Positions 55,268 to 63,312 are shown, counted from the stretch's first letter. The stretch is DNA of 64,000 bases from Phocaeicola faecalis (GCF_021730445.1 NZ_JADNRM010000010.1:2231-66230), one strand, 5' to 3'. Translations and numbers: made by a program. The notes: a model not told the origin generated them from the sequence alone.

Positions 55268-56446
55268 CTAGAAAGCCGCCCCTTGATAAGCCTCAGCCAA
55301 TTGGTTCATCGCTTTCTCTATAATGCAACGCGGACTTGCCACATTCAGACGCATATATCCTGTACCTTCCTGTCCAAACATGACTCCATCATTCAGTGCC
55401 AGATGTGCTTTATCTGCAAAGAAATCGTTCAATGCTTTCTGACTCAATCCCAGTTCACGGCAATCAAGCCAAACCAAATAAGACGCTTGCGGACGGATGG
55501 CTTTAATCTTGGGGGCATGAGTTTTCAGGAAATTGTCGACATAATCAATGTTTCCCTGTATGTAAGACAAACATTGGTCAAGCCATTCCGTTCCGTGTGT
55601 ATATGCCGCTTCTACAGACAGGAAAGCAAATACATGCCCCATATCCAGTTCACCGGCATCCATAAACTTACGGAACCGTGCACGCAAATCTTCATTAAAG
55701 ATAATAGCATGCGAAGCAGCCAAGCCCGGCATATTAAATGCCTTGCTGGGCGACATGAATGTCACCGAGTTCATCTTTGCCTTTTCACTGATAGTAGCAA
55801 AAGGACGATGTTTGTAAGGAGGAAGAGTCAGGTCTGCATGAATTTCGTCAGAGAACACCAATACCTTTTCTTCGTAACAGATTTCCGCCACTGTGCGCAG
55901 TTCGTCTTCTGTCCACACCACACCACCGGGGTTATGAGGATTGCATAAAATGAACAGTTTACAGCCTTTTATCTGTTCACGGAAGGCATCCAAATCCATT
56001 CGATACATACCATCCTCCCATTTCAAGGGATTAGTAACCAATATACGTTCATTGCGAGTCGTCACCCAAGCGAAAGGATGATAGACAGGAGGCTGAATCA
56101 TCACCTTATCTCCCGGTCGGGTGAAGCAGTTCATTGCCATACCGATGCCGGGAACAATGCCGGGAACAAAGTTTATCATCTCTTTTGTGACATCCAAATC
56201 ATAGCGTTGTTTCACCCAATTAATGATGGCCCGATAGTAGCTGTCAGGCTTCCCCGTATAACCCAACACTTCACACTCACAGCGTTTGCGGATTGCGTCC
56301 ACGATAAAAGGAGCTGTACCAAAGTCCATATCTGCCACCCACAAAGGAATCAAATCCGAACGTCCCCACACTTCCTTCGCCTCTTCCAGCTTCACGGCGG
56401 CAGTGCCGTTGCGGTCTATTACTTTATCAAAATCGTATTTCATCAT
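55268..56446 (-). CDS. PatB/MalY-type PLP-dependent cysteine-S-conjugate / cystathionine beta-lyase
   Basis: The 392-residue protein is a fold-type I aminotransferase-class enzyme of the MalY/PatB branch: LIPLWVADMDFGTAPFIVDAI, MIQPPVYHPFAWV, LCNPHNPGGVVW, VFSDEIHADLTL, and the PLP Lys in SPSKAFNMPGLAAS. Members release pyruvate, ammonia and a thiol from cystathionine or Cys conjugates. No biosynthetic neighbours are seen, so its role (methionine biosynthesis or Cys/thiol breakdown) is open. The first codon may be 56446 or 56443. A -7 candidate TATATTTG (minus, 56469-56476) is just upstream. Confidence 0.9.
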   Translation of the reverse strand: MMKYDFDKVIDRNGTAAVKLEEAKEVWGRSDLIPLWVADMDFGTAPFIVDAIRKRCECEVLGYTGKPDSYYRAIINWVKQRYDLDVTKEMINFVPGIVPGIGMAMNCFTRPGDKVMIQPPVYHPFAWVTTRNERILVTNPLKWEDGMYRMDLDAFREQIKGCKLFILCNPHNPGGVVWTEDELRTVAEICYEEKVLVFSDEIHADLTLPPYKHRPFATISEKAKMNSVTFMSPSKAFNMPGLAASHAIIFNEDLRARFRKFMDAGELDMGHVFAFLSVEAAYTHGTEWLDQCLSYIQGNIDYVDNFLKTHAPKIKAIRPQASYLVWLDCRELGLSQKALNDFFADKAHLALNDGVMFGQEGTGYMRLNVASPRCIIEKAMNQLAEAYQGAAF

Positions 56447-56468
56447 TTGTATCTTTTAAAATCGAATT

Positions 56469-56476
56469 CAAATATA
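56469..56476 (-). promoter_or_regulatory. Candidate -7 element for the PatB/MalY gene
   Basis: It reads TATATTTG on the minus strand, 22 bp upstream of the start codon. Confidence 0.45.
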
Positions 56477-56540
56477 TAGAAAAAGTCCGCAACAATCCAT
56501 ATAAGGACGGAAAATCTTCCGTCCTTATTCATCAATCCCT

Positions 56541-57068
56541 CTATTTAAGTGCCTTCAGCACTTCAGGCATCATAGTCCACACAAAGTTTTCATCCTGTGC
56601 TGTATAGAGATTACCATCCACCACAGATTTCTCATCTGTCGCCTGCCCCTTGGTGACAGCCGGTTTTGCTAACGGATGCACTGCCAGTTTCTTACCTTCC
56701 GTTACTCCTGCAAAATCGAACAACATACCTGCCGCACAATGGCCTATCAATATTTTACCTTTTTCGCCGAAAGCCTTCAATACAGACATCAAATCAATAT
56801 TATAAGATTTATCCGCATTCTGTGCAAACACAGGAACCGCATCTCCGCATGAAAATACCACAGCATCAAATTCATCTTCATGTCCTACCAAATGCGCAAT
56901 TACATCATCTGCCACCAATTTAACGCCCGAATTTGTTTTAATTTCCTTTGTTTCCGCCACTGCATATACCTTATAAGATATACCGTTCTCAAAAAAGGCT
57001 TCCAAATACTGGAACAAACCGAATCCGTTCACCGGATTCACTGCCAAAACCGCAACTTTCTTTGCCAT
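56541..57068 (-). CDS. DJ-1/PfpI family protein
   Basis: The 175-residue protein has the DJ-1/PfpI alpha/beta fold, with VVFSCGDAVPVF and the nucleophile-elbow Cys in LIGHCAAGMLFDFAG. Such proteins act as glyoxalase III, chaperone or redox-responsive enzymes; the function here is not known. It is divergent from an HxlR-type regulator, a common pairing in electrophile or redox response. The intergenic region of 187 bp probably holds control sites for both genes. Confidence 0.85.
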   Translation of the reverse strand: MAKKVAVLAVNPVNGFGLFQYLEAFFENGISYKVYAVAETKEIKTNSGVKLVADDVIAHLVGHEDEFDAVVFSCGDAVPVFAQNADKSYNIDLMSVLKAFGEKGKILIGHCAAGMLFDFAGVTEGKKLAVHPLAKPAVTKGQATDEKSVVDGNLYTAQDENFVWTMMPEVLKALK

Positions 57069-57136
57069 AATCTTAATGTATTAAATAAAACAATAAATAT
57101 ATCTGTTAAAACAATAGTTATCTTTAGTAAGTTTAT

Positions 57137-57144
57137 TACTTTTG
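57137..57144 (+). promoter_or_regulatory. Candidate -7 element for the HxlR gene
   Basis: TACTTTTG matches TAnnTTTG. It lies 111 bp upstream of the start, giving a long leader. Confidence 0.35.
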
Positions 57145-57255
57145 TGCGACAAATGTAACGTGCTTCTGCTATAAAAACAAGAAGGCACCTCATCATAAGC
57201 TAGTTACACAAGAGTAACCATTGTTGAACAACAACGATATACAAAAGATTAAAAA

Positions 57256-57624
57256 ATGCAAAACTTCCATCCCAACGGTAATTGTCCCATACGAGACGTG
57301 CTCAGCCGTATTGGTGACAAATGGTCTATGCTGGTTCTTATCACACTACATACAAATGGAATCATGCGGTTCAGTGACATTCACAAAACAATAGCCGATG
57401 TATCACAACGAATGCTCACCGTCACTCTACGCACATTGGAGTCCGACGGACTGGTAGAACGAAAAGTATATGCCGAAGTTCCGCCACGGGTAGAATATCG
57501 CCTGACGGAAAGAGGAGTGAGCCTGATACCCCACCTTGAAGGGTTAGTCAGTTGGGCTTTACAGCAAATGCCGGGGATTATGGAAAGCAGAGAAAAAAAT
57601 GATTCAGTTCAAAAAAACATATAA
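57256..57624 (+). CDS. HxlR family winged-helix transcriptional regulator
   Basis: The 122-residue protein has the HxlR/DUF24 winged helix: an early Cys in NCPIRDVLSRIGDKWSMLVLITLH, then MRFSDIHKTIADVSQRMLTVTLRTLESDGLVERKVYAEVPPRVEYRLTERG. The single conserved-position Cys near residue 10 senses electrophiles or redox state in characterised relatives such as HypR. It is divergent from the DJ-1 gene and probably regulates it. Convergent with the small membrane protein at 57740, with a direct repeat between. Confidence 0.92.
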   Translation: MQNFHPNGNCPIRDVLSRIGDKWSMLVLITLHTNGIMRFSDIHKTIADVSQRMLTVTLRTLESDGLVERKVYAEVPPRVEYRLTERGVSLIPHLEGLVSWALQQMPGIMESREKNDSVQKNI

Positions 57625-57625
57625 A

Positions 57626-57728
57626 GGCTACCGAAAGGAGAGAATACACCTATCTCCATGCTTGATAACGTAAGAGAGGCGGAGCGATTTATGGCTACCG
57701 AAAGGAGAGAATATACCTACCTCCATGC
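57626..57728. repeat. Direct repeat, 36 bp, two copies 67 bp apart
   Basis: 57626-57661 and 57693-57728 are nearly identical (GGCTACCGAAAGGAGAGAAT, then A(C/T)ACCTA(T/C)CTCCATGC), with two differences. They lie between the convergent HxlR and small membrane protein genes. Origin is unknown. Confidence 0.8.
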
Positions 57729-57739
57729 CCAGACGCGGT

Positions 57740-58033
57740 TCATTTACAGAATAGAATAAGCACCGCTCCTATTAATAAAGCAATGCCCGCAAGCAAAATG
57801 ATGAAAAGCAATTTACCTTTGAGAAAACTGTTACGTTCCTTTTCTTCCCATTCCCTGGTTTCATGAGCAATACGTTCCAATTGTTCATAAGACACATCAG
57901 ACTCCGAACGTTTGCCCTTCACACCGAGTAGACGATTCCGTGTCTCATTCAACCGTTCGCGACTCGCCCGGCGAAGCTCCCTGTTTTCCTTGTCACGCCG
58001 CATCATGTCATTGATGCATCCTAGAGTTCCCAT
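57740..58033 (-). CDS. Small hypothetical membrane protein, 97 residues
   Basis: The N-terminal two thirds (1-70) are highly charged and probably a helical coiled coil (RRDKENRELRRASRERLNETRN). Residues 72-95 form one membrane helix (LLFIILLAGIALLIGAVLILF), so it is a tail-anchored protein. The gene has a good ribosome-binding site (AGGAGGG, about 4 bp before the ATG on the minus strand) and a -7 candidate at 58089-58096. I do not recognise a family. Confidence 0.6.
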   Translation of the reverse strand: MGTLGCINDMMRRDKENRELRRASRERLNETRNRLLGVKGKRSESDVSYEQLERIAHETREWEEKERNSFLKGKLLFIILLAGIALLIGAVLILFCK

Positions 58034-58088
58034 ACGCCCTCCTTATTTAATGAATAATGATAGACTACAATGTAGACCTATCTATCTA

Positions 58089-58096
58089 CAAAGATA
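58089..58096 (-). promoter_or_regulatory. Candidate -7 element for the small membrane protein
   Basis: It reads TATCTTTG on the minus strand, 55 bp upstream of the start. Confidence 0.5.
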
Positions 58097-58166
58097 CTTT
58101 TTTAATCTCAGAATACAGACTATTGAGACGAGGAAAAAATATTTTTGAAAAAAAACTTCTTATTTA

Positions 58167-58196
58167 TTTGTTTTTGCTAGAAAAGTATTACTTTTG
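58167..58196 (+). promoter_or_regulatory. Promoter of the aromatic amino acid operon
   Basis: TTTG at 58167-58170 (-33) and TACTTTTG at 58189-58196 (-7) are 18 bp apart. The leader peptide ATG is at 58225, so transcription should start about 20 bp before it. Confidence 0.65.
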
Positions 58197-58224
58197 CAGC
58201 GTATTCAATAACAAAGAGAACAAA

Positions 58225-58314
58225 ATGAAAGCATTATACAATACATACTTCTTTTTCTTTTATTACTTTTACTTTAGCAACAAAGTGAAGCGGGAGTTTG
58301 TATGTATACGTTAA
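58225..58314 (+). CDS. Phe/Tyr-rich leader peptide of the aromatic operon attenuator
   Basis: This is a 29-codon open frame, starting ATG AAA GCA and ending CGT TAA. Codons 9-17 encode FFFFYYFYF, nine aromatic residues in a row, with further Tyr at 5, 8 and Phe at 25: twelve of 29 residues are Phe or Tyr. It lies between a good promoter and a strong terminator upstream of pheA. It fits a classical leader peptide whose translation reports Phe-tRNA (and Tyr-tRNA) supply. The bases at 58287-58299 (codons 21-25) repeat the 3' arm of the terminator, so ribosome position should decide which hairpin forms. Confidence 0.85.
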   Translation: MKALYNTYFFFFYYFYFSNKVKREFVCIR

Positions 58315-58380
58315 ACAACGATTAAGACAATGTGATAATAACAACGAAATCCCGCTTCCGGCAGAAGCGGGATTTTTTTA
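58287..58380 (+). promoter_or_regulatory. Attenuator: antiterminator arm and leader terminator of the pheA operon
   Basis: The terminator has the perfect 12-bp stem AAATCCCGCTTC (58347-58358) and GAAGCGGGATTT (58364-58375) with a five-base loop and T-run. Upstream, GAAGCGGGA at 58287-58295 is identical to part of the 3' arm and can pair with 58350-58358, so the two structures exclude each other. A ribosome stalled at codons 9-17 (58249-58275) leaves the upstream copy free to pair, blocking the terminator. One that reads on would disturb it and allow termination. Confidence 0.8.
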
Positions 58381-58394
58381 TAATATATATACGA

Positions 58395-59237
58395 ATGAAA
58401 AAGATAGCAATACAAGGTGTACCGGGCTCATATCACGACATCGCCGCCCACAAGTTCTTCCCCGGGGAAGAAATCGAACTAATCTGCTGTTCCACGTTCG
58501 AAGAAATCTTTGCGAACATGAAGCAGGATAGTAATGTGATTGGTATGCTCGCCATCGAGAACACCATTGCAGGCAGCTTGCTGCACAACTACGAGTTACT
58601 GCGCGAAAGCGGAATGACCATTGTCGGCGAACATAAACTGCGCATCAAACACAGCTTCATGTGCTTGCCGGACGACAATTGGGAAACACTGATAGAAGTC
58701 AACTCACACCCCGTCGCCTTAGCGCAATGCCGCGAATTCCTGATGCAACATCCCAAGCTGAAAATTGTGGAAACGGAAGATACGGCAGGAAGTGCGGAAG
58801 CCATCAAACGGGAAAATCTGAAAGGACATGCCGCCATCTGCTCCAGATATGCCGCCGATTTGTACGGAATGAAGGTATTGGAAGAAGGCATCGAAACAAA
58901 CAAACACAACTTCACCCGTTTCCTGGTAGTGGCCGACCCATGGAAAGCCGATGACCTGCGTGAACGTTCGAAAGTGAACAAAGCCAACATCGTTTTCTCC
59001 CTCCCTCATAACGAAGGAAGTCTGTCGCAAGTGCTCTCTATCTTTTCTTTCTATAAAATAAACCTGACCAAAATTCAATCATTACCGATTATAGGCCGCG
59101 AATGGGAATATCTGTTCTATGTAGACGTGCTCTTCAATGATTATTTGAGATACAAGCAGTCTATCGACGCCGTTTCACCATTAACAAAAGAACTTAAAAT
59201 ATTAGGAGAATATGCAGAAGGAACATCAACCATATAA
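58395..59237 (+). CDS. pheA: Prephenate dehydratase
   Basis: PheA converts prephenate to phenylpyruvate for Phe synthesis. ATG 58395 gives 280 residues (MKKIAIQGVPGSYHDIAAHKFF); upstream in-frame codons lie within the terminator region and are not used. The dehydratase domain has IGMLAIENTIAGSLL, VNSHPVALAQCR, ETEDTAGSAEA, AAICSRYAA and the catalytic HNFTRFLVV. The ACT domain (about 195-275) has NEGSLSQVLSIFSFYKINLTKI followed by QSLP where characterised Phe-sensitive enzymes have ESRP. No chorismate mutase is fused; that activity is in the DAHP synthase gene. It overlaps the next gene by 26 bp. Confidence 0.95.
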   Translation: MKKIAIQGVPGSYHDIAAHKFFPGEEIELICCSTFEEIFANMKQDSNVIGMLAIENTIAGSLLHNYELLRESGMTIVGEHKLRIKHSFMCLPDDNWETLIEVNSHPVALAQCREFLMQHPKLKIVETEDTAGSAEAIKRENLKGHAAICSRYAADLYGMKVLEEGIETNKHNFTRFLVVADPWKADDLRERSKVNKANIVFSLPHNEGSLSQVLSIFSFYKINLTKIQSLPIIGREWEYLFYVDVLFNDYLRYKQSIDAVSPLTKELKILGEYAEGTSTI

Positions 59238-60396
59238 TATTCAGCCGGCAGACCGCCTGGCGAATGTTAGCGAATACTACTTCAGCCGCAAACTGAAAGA
59301 AGTGGCACAGATGAATGCCGAAGGTAAAAACGTAATCAGCCTGGGTATCGGAAGCCCGGATATGCCTCCTTCGGAAGAAACCGTCAATGTGTTGTGCGAA
59401 CAGGCAAAGCGTCCTGATGTGCACGGATACCAACCCACTGTCGGCATTCCCGAACTACGCAAAGCCATGGCCGACTGGTACAAACGATGGTATAATGTAG
59501 AGCTTAATCCGGCAACCGAAATCCAACCCCTGATTGGTTCGAAAGAAGGCATCCTGCATGTTACGCTGGCATTAGTCAATCCGGGTGACCAAGTGTTGGT
59601 TCCCAATCCGGGCTATCCCACTTACACTTCTTTAAATAAGATACTGGGAAGTGAGATAGTGAACTATAACCTGCGCGAAGACAACCATTGGCAACCCGAC
59701 TTTGAGGAACTGGAACAGATGGACTTGAGCCGTATCAAGATTATGTGGACCAACTATCCCAATATGCCGACCGGAGCGAACGCCACCATGGAACTATATG
59801 AAAAGCTGGTTGACTTTGCACGCCGCCACAACATCGTGATTGTAAACGACAACCCATACAGTTTTATCCTGAACAAGAAACCGTTGAGCATCCTCAATGT
59901 GCCCGGCGCCAAAGAATGTTGTATCGAGTTCAACTCTATGAGCAAGAGCCACAATATGCCCGGCTGGCGTGTAGGAATGCTCGCCACCAATGCACAGTTC
60001 GTACAATGGATATTGAAAATCAAGAGCAATATAGACTCTGGCACTTTCCGTCCCATGCAACTGGCAGCCGCACAAGCTTACAACAACAGCGTGGAATGGC
60101 ACGAAGAAGCCAACATCAATGTATATAGCCGCCGTCGTCGGCTGGCAGAAGAGATAATGAAAGTGCTCGGCTGTACTTTTGACTCCAACCAAGTAGGCAT
60201 GTTCCTCTGGGGACGCATCCCCGATTCCTACAATGATGTGGAAGAGCTGACCGAGAAGGTATTGCACGAAGCACGTGTGTTCATCACTCCGGGCTTTATC
60301 TTCGGAAGCAACGGCAAACGCTATATCCGCATCTCGCTTTGCGCCAAAGAAGAAAAGCTGGCCGAAGCGCTGGAAAGAATTAAAAAGATAATGTAA
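59212..60396 (+). CDS. Class I/II aminotransferase, probable aromatic aminotransferase
   Basis: The 394-residue PLP enzyme has YYFSRKLKEV, ISLGIGSPDMPP, YQPTVGIPELRKAMADWY, IGSKEGI, NPGYPTYTS, YPNMPTGA, DNPYSFIL, the PLP Lys in FNSMSKSHNMPGWRVG, and the C-terminal FGSNGKRYIRISL. It resembles the LL-diaminopimelate aminotransferase group, but its place between pheA and DAHP synthase suggests that it makes Phe and Tyr from phenylpyruvate and hydroxyphenylpyruvate. The start overlaps pheA by 26 bp, showing cotranscription. Confidence 0.88.
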   Translation: MQKEHQPYNIQPADRLANVSEYYFSRKLKEVAQMNAEGKNVISLGIGSPDMPPSEETVNVLCEQAKRPDVHGYQPTVGIPELRKAMADWYKRWYNVELNPATEIQPLIGSKEGILHVTLALVNPGDQVLVPNPGYPTYTSLNKILGSEIVNYNLREDNHWQPDFEELEQMDLSRIKIMWTNYPNMPTGANATMELYEKLVDFARRHNIVIVNDNPYSFILNKKPLSILNVPGAKECCIEFNSMSKSHNMPGWRVGMLATNAQFVQWILKIKSNIDSGTFRPMQLAAAQAYNNSVEWHEEANINVYSRRRRLAEEIMKVLGCTFDSNQVGMFLWGRIPDSYNDVEELTEKVLHEARVFITPGFIFGSNGKRYIRISLCAKEEKLAEALERIKKIM

Positions 60397-60527
60397 TAAT
60401 ACCAATCAAATCCTGTCATTCCGGATGAAATGAACAACTTGAATACGGCCGCTATGTGTTTACAGATTCTTTTCTAATTATTCAGAATGACAAAGACATA
60501 GAAGAAACAACAAAACAAGATAACCTT

Positions 60528-61595
60528 ATGGAACTAGAATTAAAACCTATCGAACTTCCGGGAATTGAAAAGAAACGCCCGATGATTATCGCCGGCCCAT
60601 GCAGTGCCGAAACAGAACAACAAGTTATGGATACAGCCGTCATGCTGGCCAATAAAGGTATTAAGATTTTCCGTGCCGGCATCTGGAAGCCGCGTACCAA
60701 GCCAGGTGGCTTCGAGGGTATCGGCGTGGACGGTCTTGCATGGCTGAAACGCGTGAAACAAGAAACCGGTATGTATGTTGCCACCGAAGTGGCTACTGCC
60801 AAGCACGTTTATGAATGTTTGAAGGCCGGTATCGACGTGCTTTGGATTGGTGCACGCACCACTGCCAACCCATTCGCCGTGCAGGAAATAGCCGATGCAC
60901 TGAAAGGTGTGGATATTCCTATCTTGATTAAAAACCCGGTCAACCCTGACCTTGAATTATGGATTGGTGCTTTAGAGCGTATCAACAATGCAGGTTTGAA
61001 GCAATTGGGTGCTATCCACCGCGGATTCTCTTCTTACGATAAAAAGATTTACCGTAACCTACCGCAGTGGCATATTCCTATCGAGTTGCGCCGCCGCATT
61101 CCCGAACTGCCTATTTTCTGTGACCCCAGCCATATCGGTGGCAAGCGCGAGCTGGTGGCTCCCCTCTGCCAACAGGCGATGGACTTGGGTTTTGACGGTT
61201 TAATAGTAGAGTCACACTGCAATCCCGACTGTGCATGGAGCGACGCTTCACAGCAGGTAACCCCCGATGTGCTGGACTATATCCTGAATCTGCTGGTTAT
61301 CCGCAAAGAAACACAGACAACCGAAAATCTGGGTGAGCTGCGTAACCAAATCGATGATTGCGACAATGAGATTATCGAGGTATTGGCCAAACGTATGCGT
61401 GTCTGCCGCGAAATCGGTACATTCAAGAAAGAACATGATATGACCATCCTGCAGACAGGCCGTTACAATGAAATTCTGGACAAGCGCGGCGCACAAGGCT
61501 CACTGTGCGGCATGGACTCAGACTTCATTAAAAAAGTATTCGAAGCCATCCACGAAGAAAGTGTAAGGCAACAAATGGAAATCATAAATAAATAA
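60528..61595 (+). CDS. Bifunctional DAHP synthase - chorismate mutase
   Basis: The enzyme catalyses the first step of the shikimate pathway and the chorismate-to-prephenate step. ATG 60528 (MELELKPIELPG) gives 355 residues; the frame opens further upstream at 60456, but that extension is polar and atypical. The KDO8P-synthase-like DAHP domain (about 15-262) has IIAGPCSAET, FRAGIWKPRTKPGGFEG, ATEVA, LWIGARTT, LIKNPVNPD and FCDPSHIGGKRELV. The AroQ-type chorismate mutase domain (about 270-355) has LRNQIDDCDNEIIEVLAKRMRVCREIG. The fusion couples entry and branch points under the operon's attenuator. The gap from the aminotransferase gene is 131 bp. Confidence 0.93.
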   Translation: MELELKPIELPGIEKKRPMIIAGPCSAETEQQVMDTAVMLANKGIKIFRAGIWKPRTKPGGFEGIGVDGLAWLKRVKQETGMYVATEVATAKHVYECLKAGIDVLWIGARTTANPFAVQEIADALKGVDIPILIKNPVNPDLELWIGALERINNAGLKQLGAIHRGFSSYDKKIYRNLPQWHIPIELRRRIPELPIFCDPSHIGGKRELVAPLCQQAMDLGFDGLIVESHCNPDCAWSDASQQVTPDVLDYILNLLVIRKETQTTENLGELRNQIDDCDNEIIEVLAKRMRVCREIGTFKKEHDMTILQTGRYNEILDKRGAQGSLCGMDSDFIKKVFEAIHEESVRQQMEIINK

Positions 61596-61599
61596 ACCG

Positions 61600-62373
61600 A
61601 TGAGAATATTAATCTTAGGAGCCGGCAAAATGGGCTCCTTCTTTACCGATGTATTAAGCTTCCAGCACGAAACTGCCGTATTTGATGTTGACCCGAAACG
61701 TCTTCGTTTCGTTTACAACACCTACCGATATACCACACTCGAAGAGATTGAAGAATTCAAGCCCGAACTGGTTATCAATGCGGCTACCGTAAAATATACA
61801 TTGGATGCTTTTCATCAAGTATTGCCCGCTCTCCCCAAGGATTGCATTATCAGCGATATTGCTTCGGTAAAAACCGGACTGAAGGAGTTCTATGACCAAT
61901 GCGGTTTCCGCTACGTGTCTACCCACCCCATGTTCGGCCCTACATTTGCCAACCTTGACAAACTAAGTACCGAAAATGCCATCATCATCAGCGAAGGCGA
62001 CCATCTGGGTAAAATCTTCTTCAAAGACTTGTACCAGAACCTCGGCCTGAACATCTTCGAATATACCTTCGACGAGCACGATGAGACTGTGGCCTATTCG
62101 CTGTCCATCCCATTTGTTTCCACTTTCGTTTTTGCGGCAGTGATGAAGCATCAGGATGCTCCGGGAACGACTTTCAAGCGTCACATGAAGATAGCCAAAG
62201 GAGTATTGAGCGAAGACGACTATTTGTTGCAGGAAATTTTATTCAATCCCCGCACCCCTGCACAAGTAGAAGGTATCCGTACAGAGCTGAACGAGCTGTT
62301 GGATATCATCAACAACAAAGATGCTGCGGGGATGCGTGCCTATCTTAGCAAGATTCGGGAGAAGATTAAATAA
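61600..62373 (+). CDS. tyrA: Prephenate dehydrogenase
   Basis: TyrA oxidises prephenate to hydroxyphenylpyruvate for Tyr. The 257-residue protein has the NAD(P)-binding loop ILGAGKMGSFF, INAATVKYTLDAF, SDIASVKTGL, the substrate-binding STHPMFGPTF, and the helical domain with DEHDETVAYSLSIPFVSTF. It is shorter than Enterobacterial TyrA because no chorismate mutase is fused. It starts 4 bp after the DAHP synthase stop and is followed by a terminator, completing the operon. Confidence 0.93.
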   Translation: MRILILGAGKMGSFFTDVLSFQHETAVFDVDPKRLRFVYNTYRYTTLEEIEEFKPELVINAATVKYTLDAFHQVLPALPKDCIISDIASVKTGLKEFYDQCGFRYVSTHPMFGPTFANLDKLSTENAIIISEGDHLGKIFFKDLYQNLGLNIFEYTFDEHDETVAYSLSIPFVSTFVFAAVMKHQDAPGTTFKRHMKIAKGVLSEDDYLLQEILFNPRTPAQVEGIRTELNELLDIINNKDAAGMRAYLSKIREKIK

Positions 62374-62390
62374 CGCATCTGTATAGATGG

Positions 62391-62436
62391 AAGGGGGTGC
62401 CACAGTTCCAACCAAACTTCCGGCACCCCCTTTCTT
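62391..62436 (+). terminator. Rho-independent terminator of the aromatic operon
   Basis: AAGGGGGTGCC (62391-62401) pairs with GGCACCCCCTT (62422-62432), followed by TCTTATTT. It lies about 18 bp after the tyrA stop and may also serve the convergent membrane protein gene. Confidence 0.85.
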
Positions 62437-62442
62437 ATTTCA

Positions 62443-63030
62443 TCAATATAAATAACTTATCAATATACGGCACGACACATCACCGCCCAAGATGCCGACA
62501 AGAGCCACTGCCCACAAATGCCACCGCTTCAAGTTGCACGACACTTTCAGAGCGTTAAACAGCCACACAAGGGTAAGCAGCAGAAACGGAACACCCAACA
62601 ATGACAGAATCATAGCCGGCAGGATAAAAGGCTGCGCCAACAGTTCCTGAGGAGACATGCTCATGTCCATGTCTGCCATCATCTGCATGGGAGGTGCCAA
62701 ATAAATTAAAGTCATCCCGAGCAAAGGCAGCTCTGCAAACAATACGGTCCCCAACACATCGATGAGCCGGATGCGGGAATGCGAGAACCTTTTGCCGCCC
62801 AGATAAAACAACAAAGCAGGTATCAGCCACACTATCAGATGCTCTGCCAGATAACACCACCAGGCAGGATTAGGTGCCGGACCGAAATGAAGCAACCCAT
62901 GATAATGATAGCCGGCATAATAACATATTACAGTAGACACCACCAGCCCCAACGCTCCCCATGCCAATGCCCGCGCACCGGCAATCTGTATAAACGGATT
63001 CACCGCTTTGTCTATCATTTTATTTCCCAT
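62443..63030 (-). CDS. YIP1-like integral membrane protein
   Basis: The 195-residue protein has about five hydrophobic segments (for example ARALAWGALGLVVSTVICYYAG, LIVWLIPALLFYLGG, VLGTVLFAELPLLGMTLIYLA, FILPAMILSLLGVPFLLLTLVWLF) and resembles the YIP1/Yip-domain family of Bacteroidetes. Its start overlaps the end of the DUF2089 gene by 16 bp. No function is known; coupling with a Zn-ribbon/HTH protein suggests a regulated membrane response. Confidence 0.6.
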   Translation of the reverse strand: MGNKMIDKAVNPFIQIAGARALAWGALGLVVSTVICYYAGYHYHGLLHFGPAPNPAWWCYLAEHLIVWLIPALLFYLGGKRFSHSRIRLIDVLGTVLFAELPLLGMTLIYLAPPMQMMADMDMSMSPQELLAQPFILPAMILSLLGVPFLLLTLVWLFNALKVSCNLKRWHLWAVALVGILGGDVSCRILISYLY

Positions 63031-63311
63031 GATTCATTCATTTTAGAAAGTTTGTCAATTAAATCGTCCAAGATATTTCTCACCGTGGGATAACTGACGC
63101 CCATGCTTTTCGCCATGTCCTTCAGGCTTCCGCTCGATTTGACAAAGTCAAGAATAAACTGTTGCTCTTTATCCGAAAGCCGCGCCAGTACAGGCAGTTC
63201 AAAGTCGCCGCACACCTCCGTACGGCACTCCTCGCAAAAAAGCCTTCCCACCCTCAACGGCGCATCGCACGCAGGGCATTGCAGCGGCAGACGTTTCTTC
63301 ATTTCCCCCAT
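63015..63311 (-). CDS. DUF2089 family protein (zinc ribbon plus helix-turn-helix)
   Basis: The 98-residue protein has two CxxC pairs (CPACDAPLRVGRLFCEEC), consistent with a zinc ribbon, followed by an HTH-like segment (FILDFVKSSGSLKDMAKSMGVSYPTVRNILDDLIDKL). DUF2089 proteins are small, probably DNA-binding. It follows the hydrolase gene with only 1 bp between stop and start, and overlaps the YIP1-like gene, so the three form an operon. Confidence 0.8.
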   Translation of the reverse strand: MGEMKKRLPLQCPACDAPLRVGRLFCEECRTEVCGDFELPVLARLSDKEQQFILDFVKSSGSLKDMAKSMGVSYPTVRNILDDLIDKLSKMNESWEIK

Positions 63312-63312
63312 A

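Noticed and set aside
55283..55948. 221-residue open frame antisense to the PatB/MalY gene
   Set aside because: Shadow frame with many His/Arg/Cys codons typical of antisense reading.
57621..57740. Integration attachment site
   Set aside because: Direct repeats are present, but there is no integrase, tRNA or cargo between or near them.
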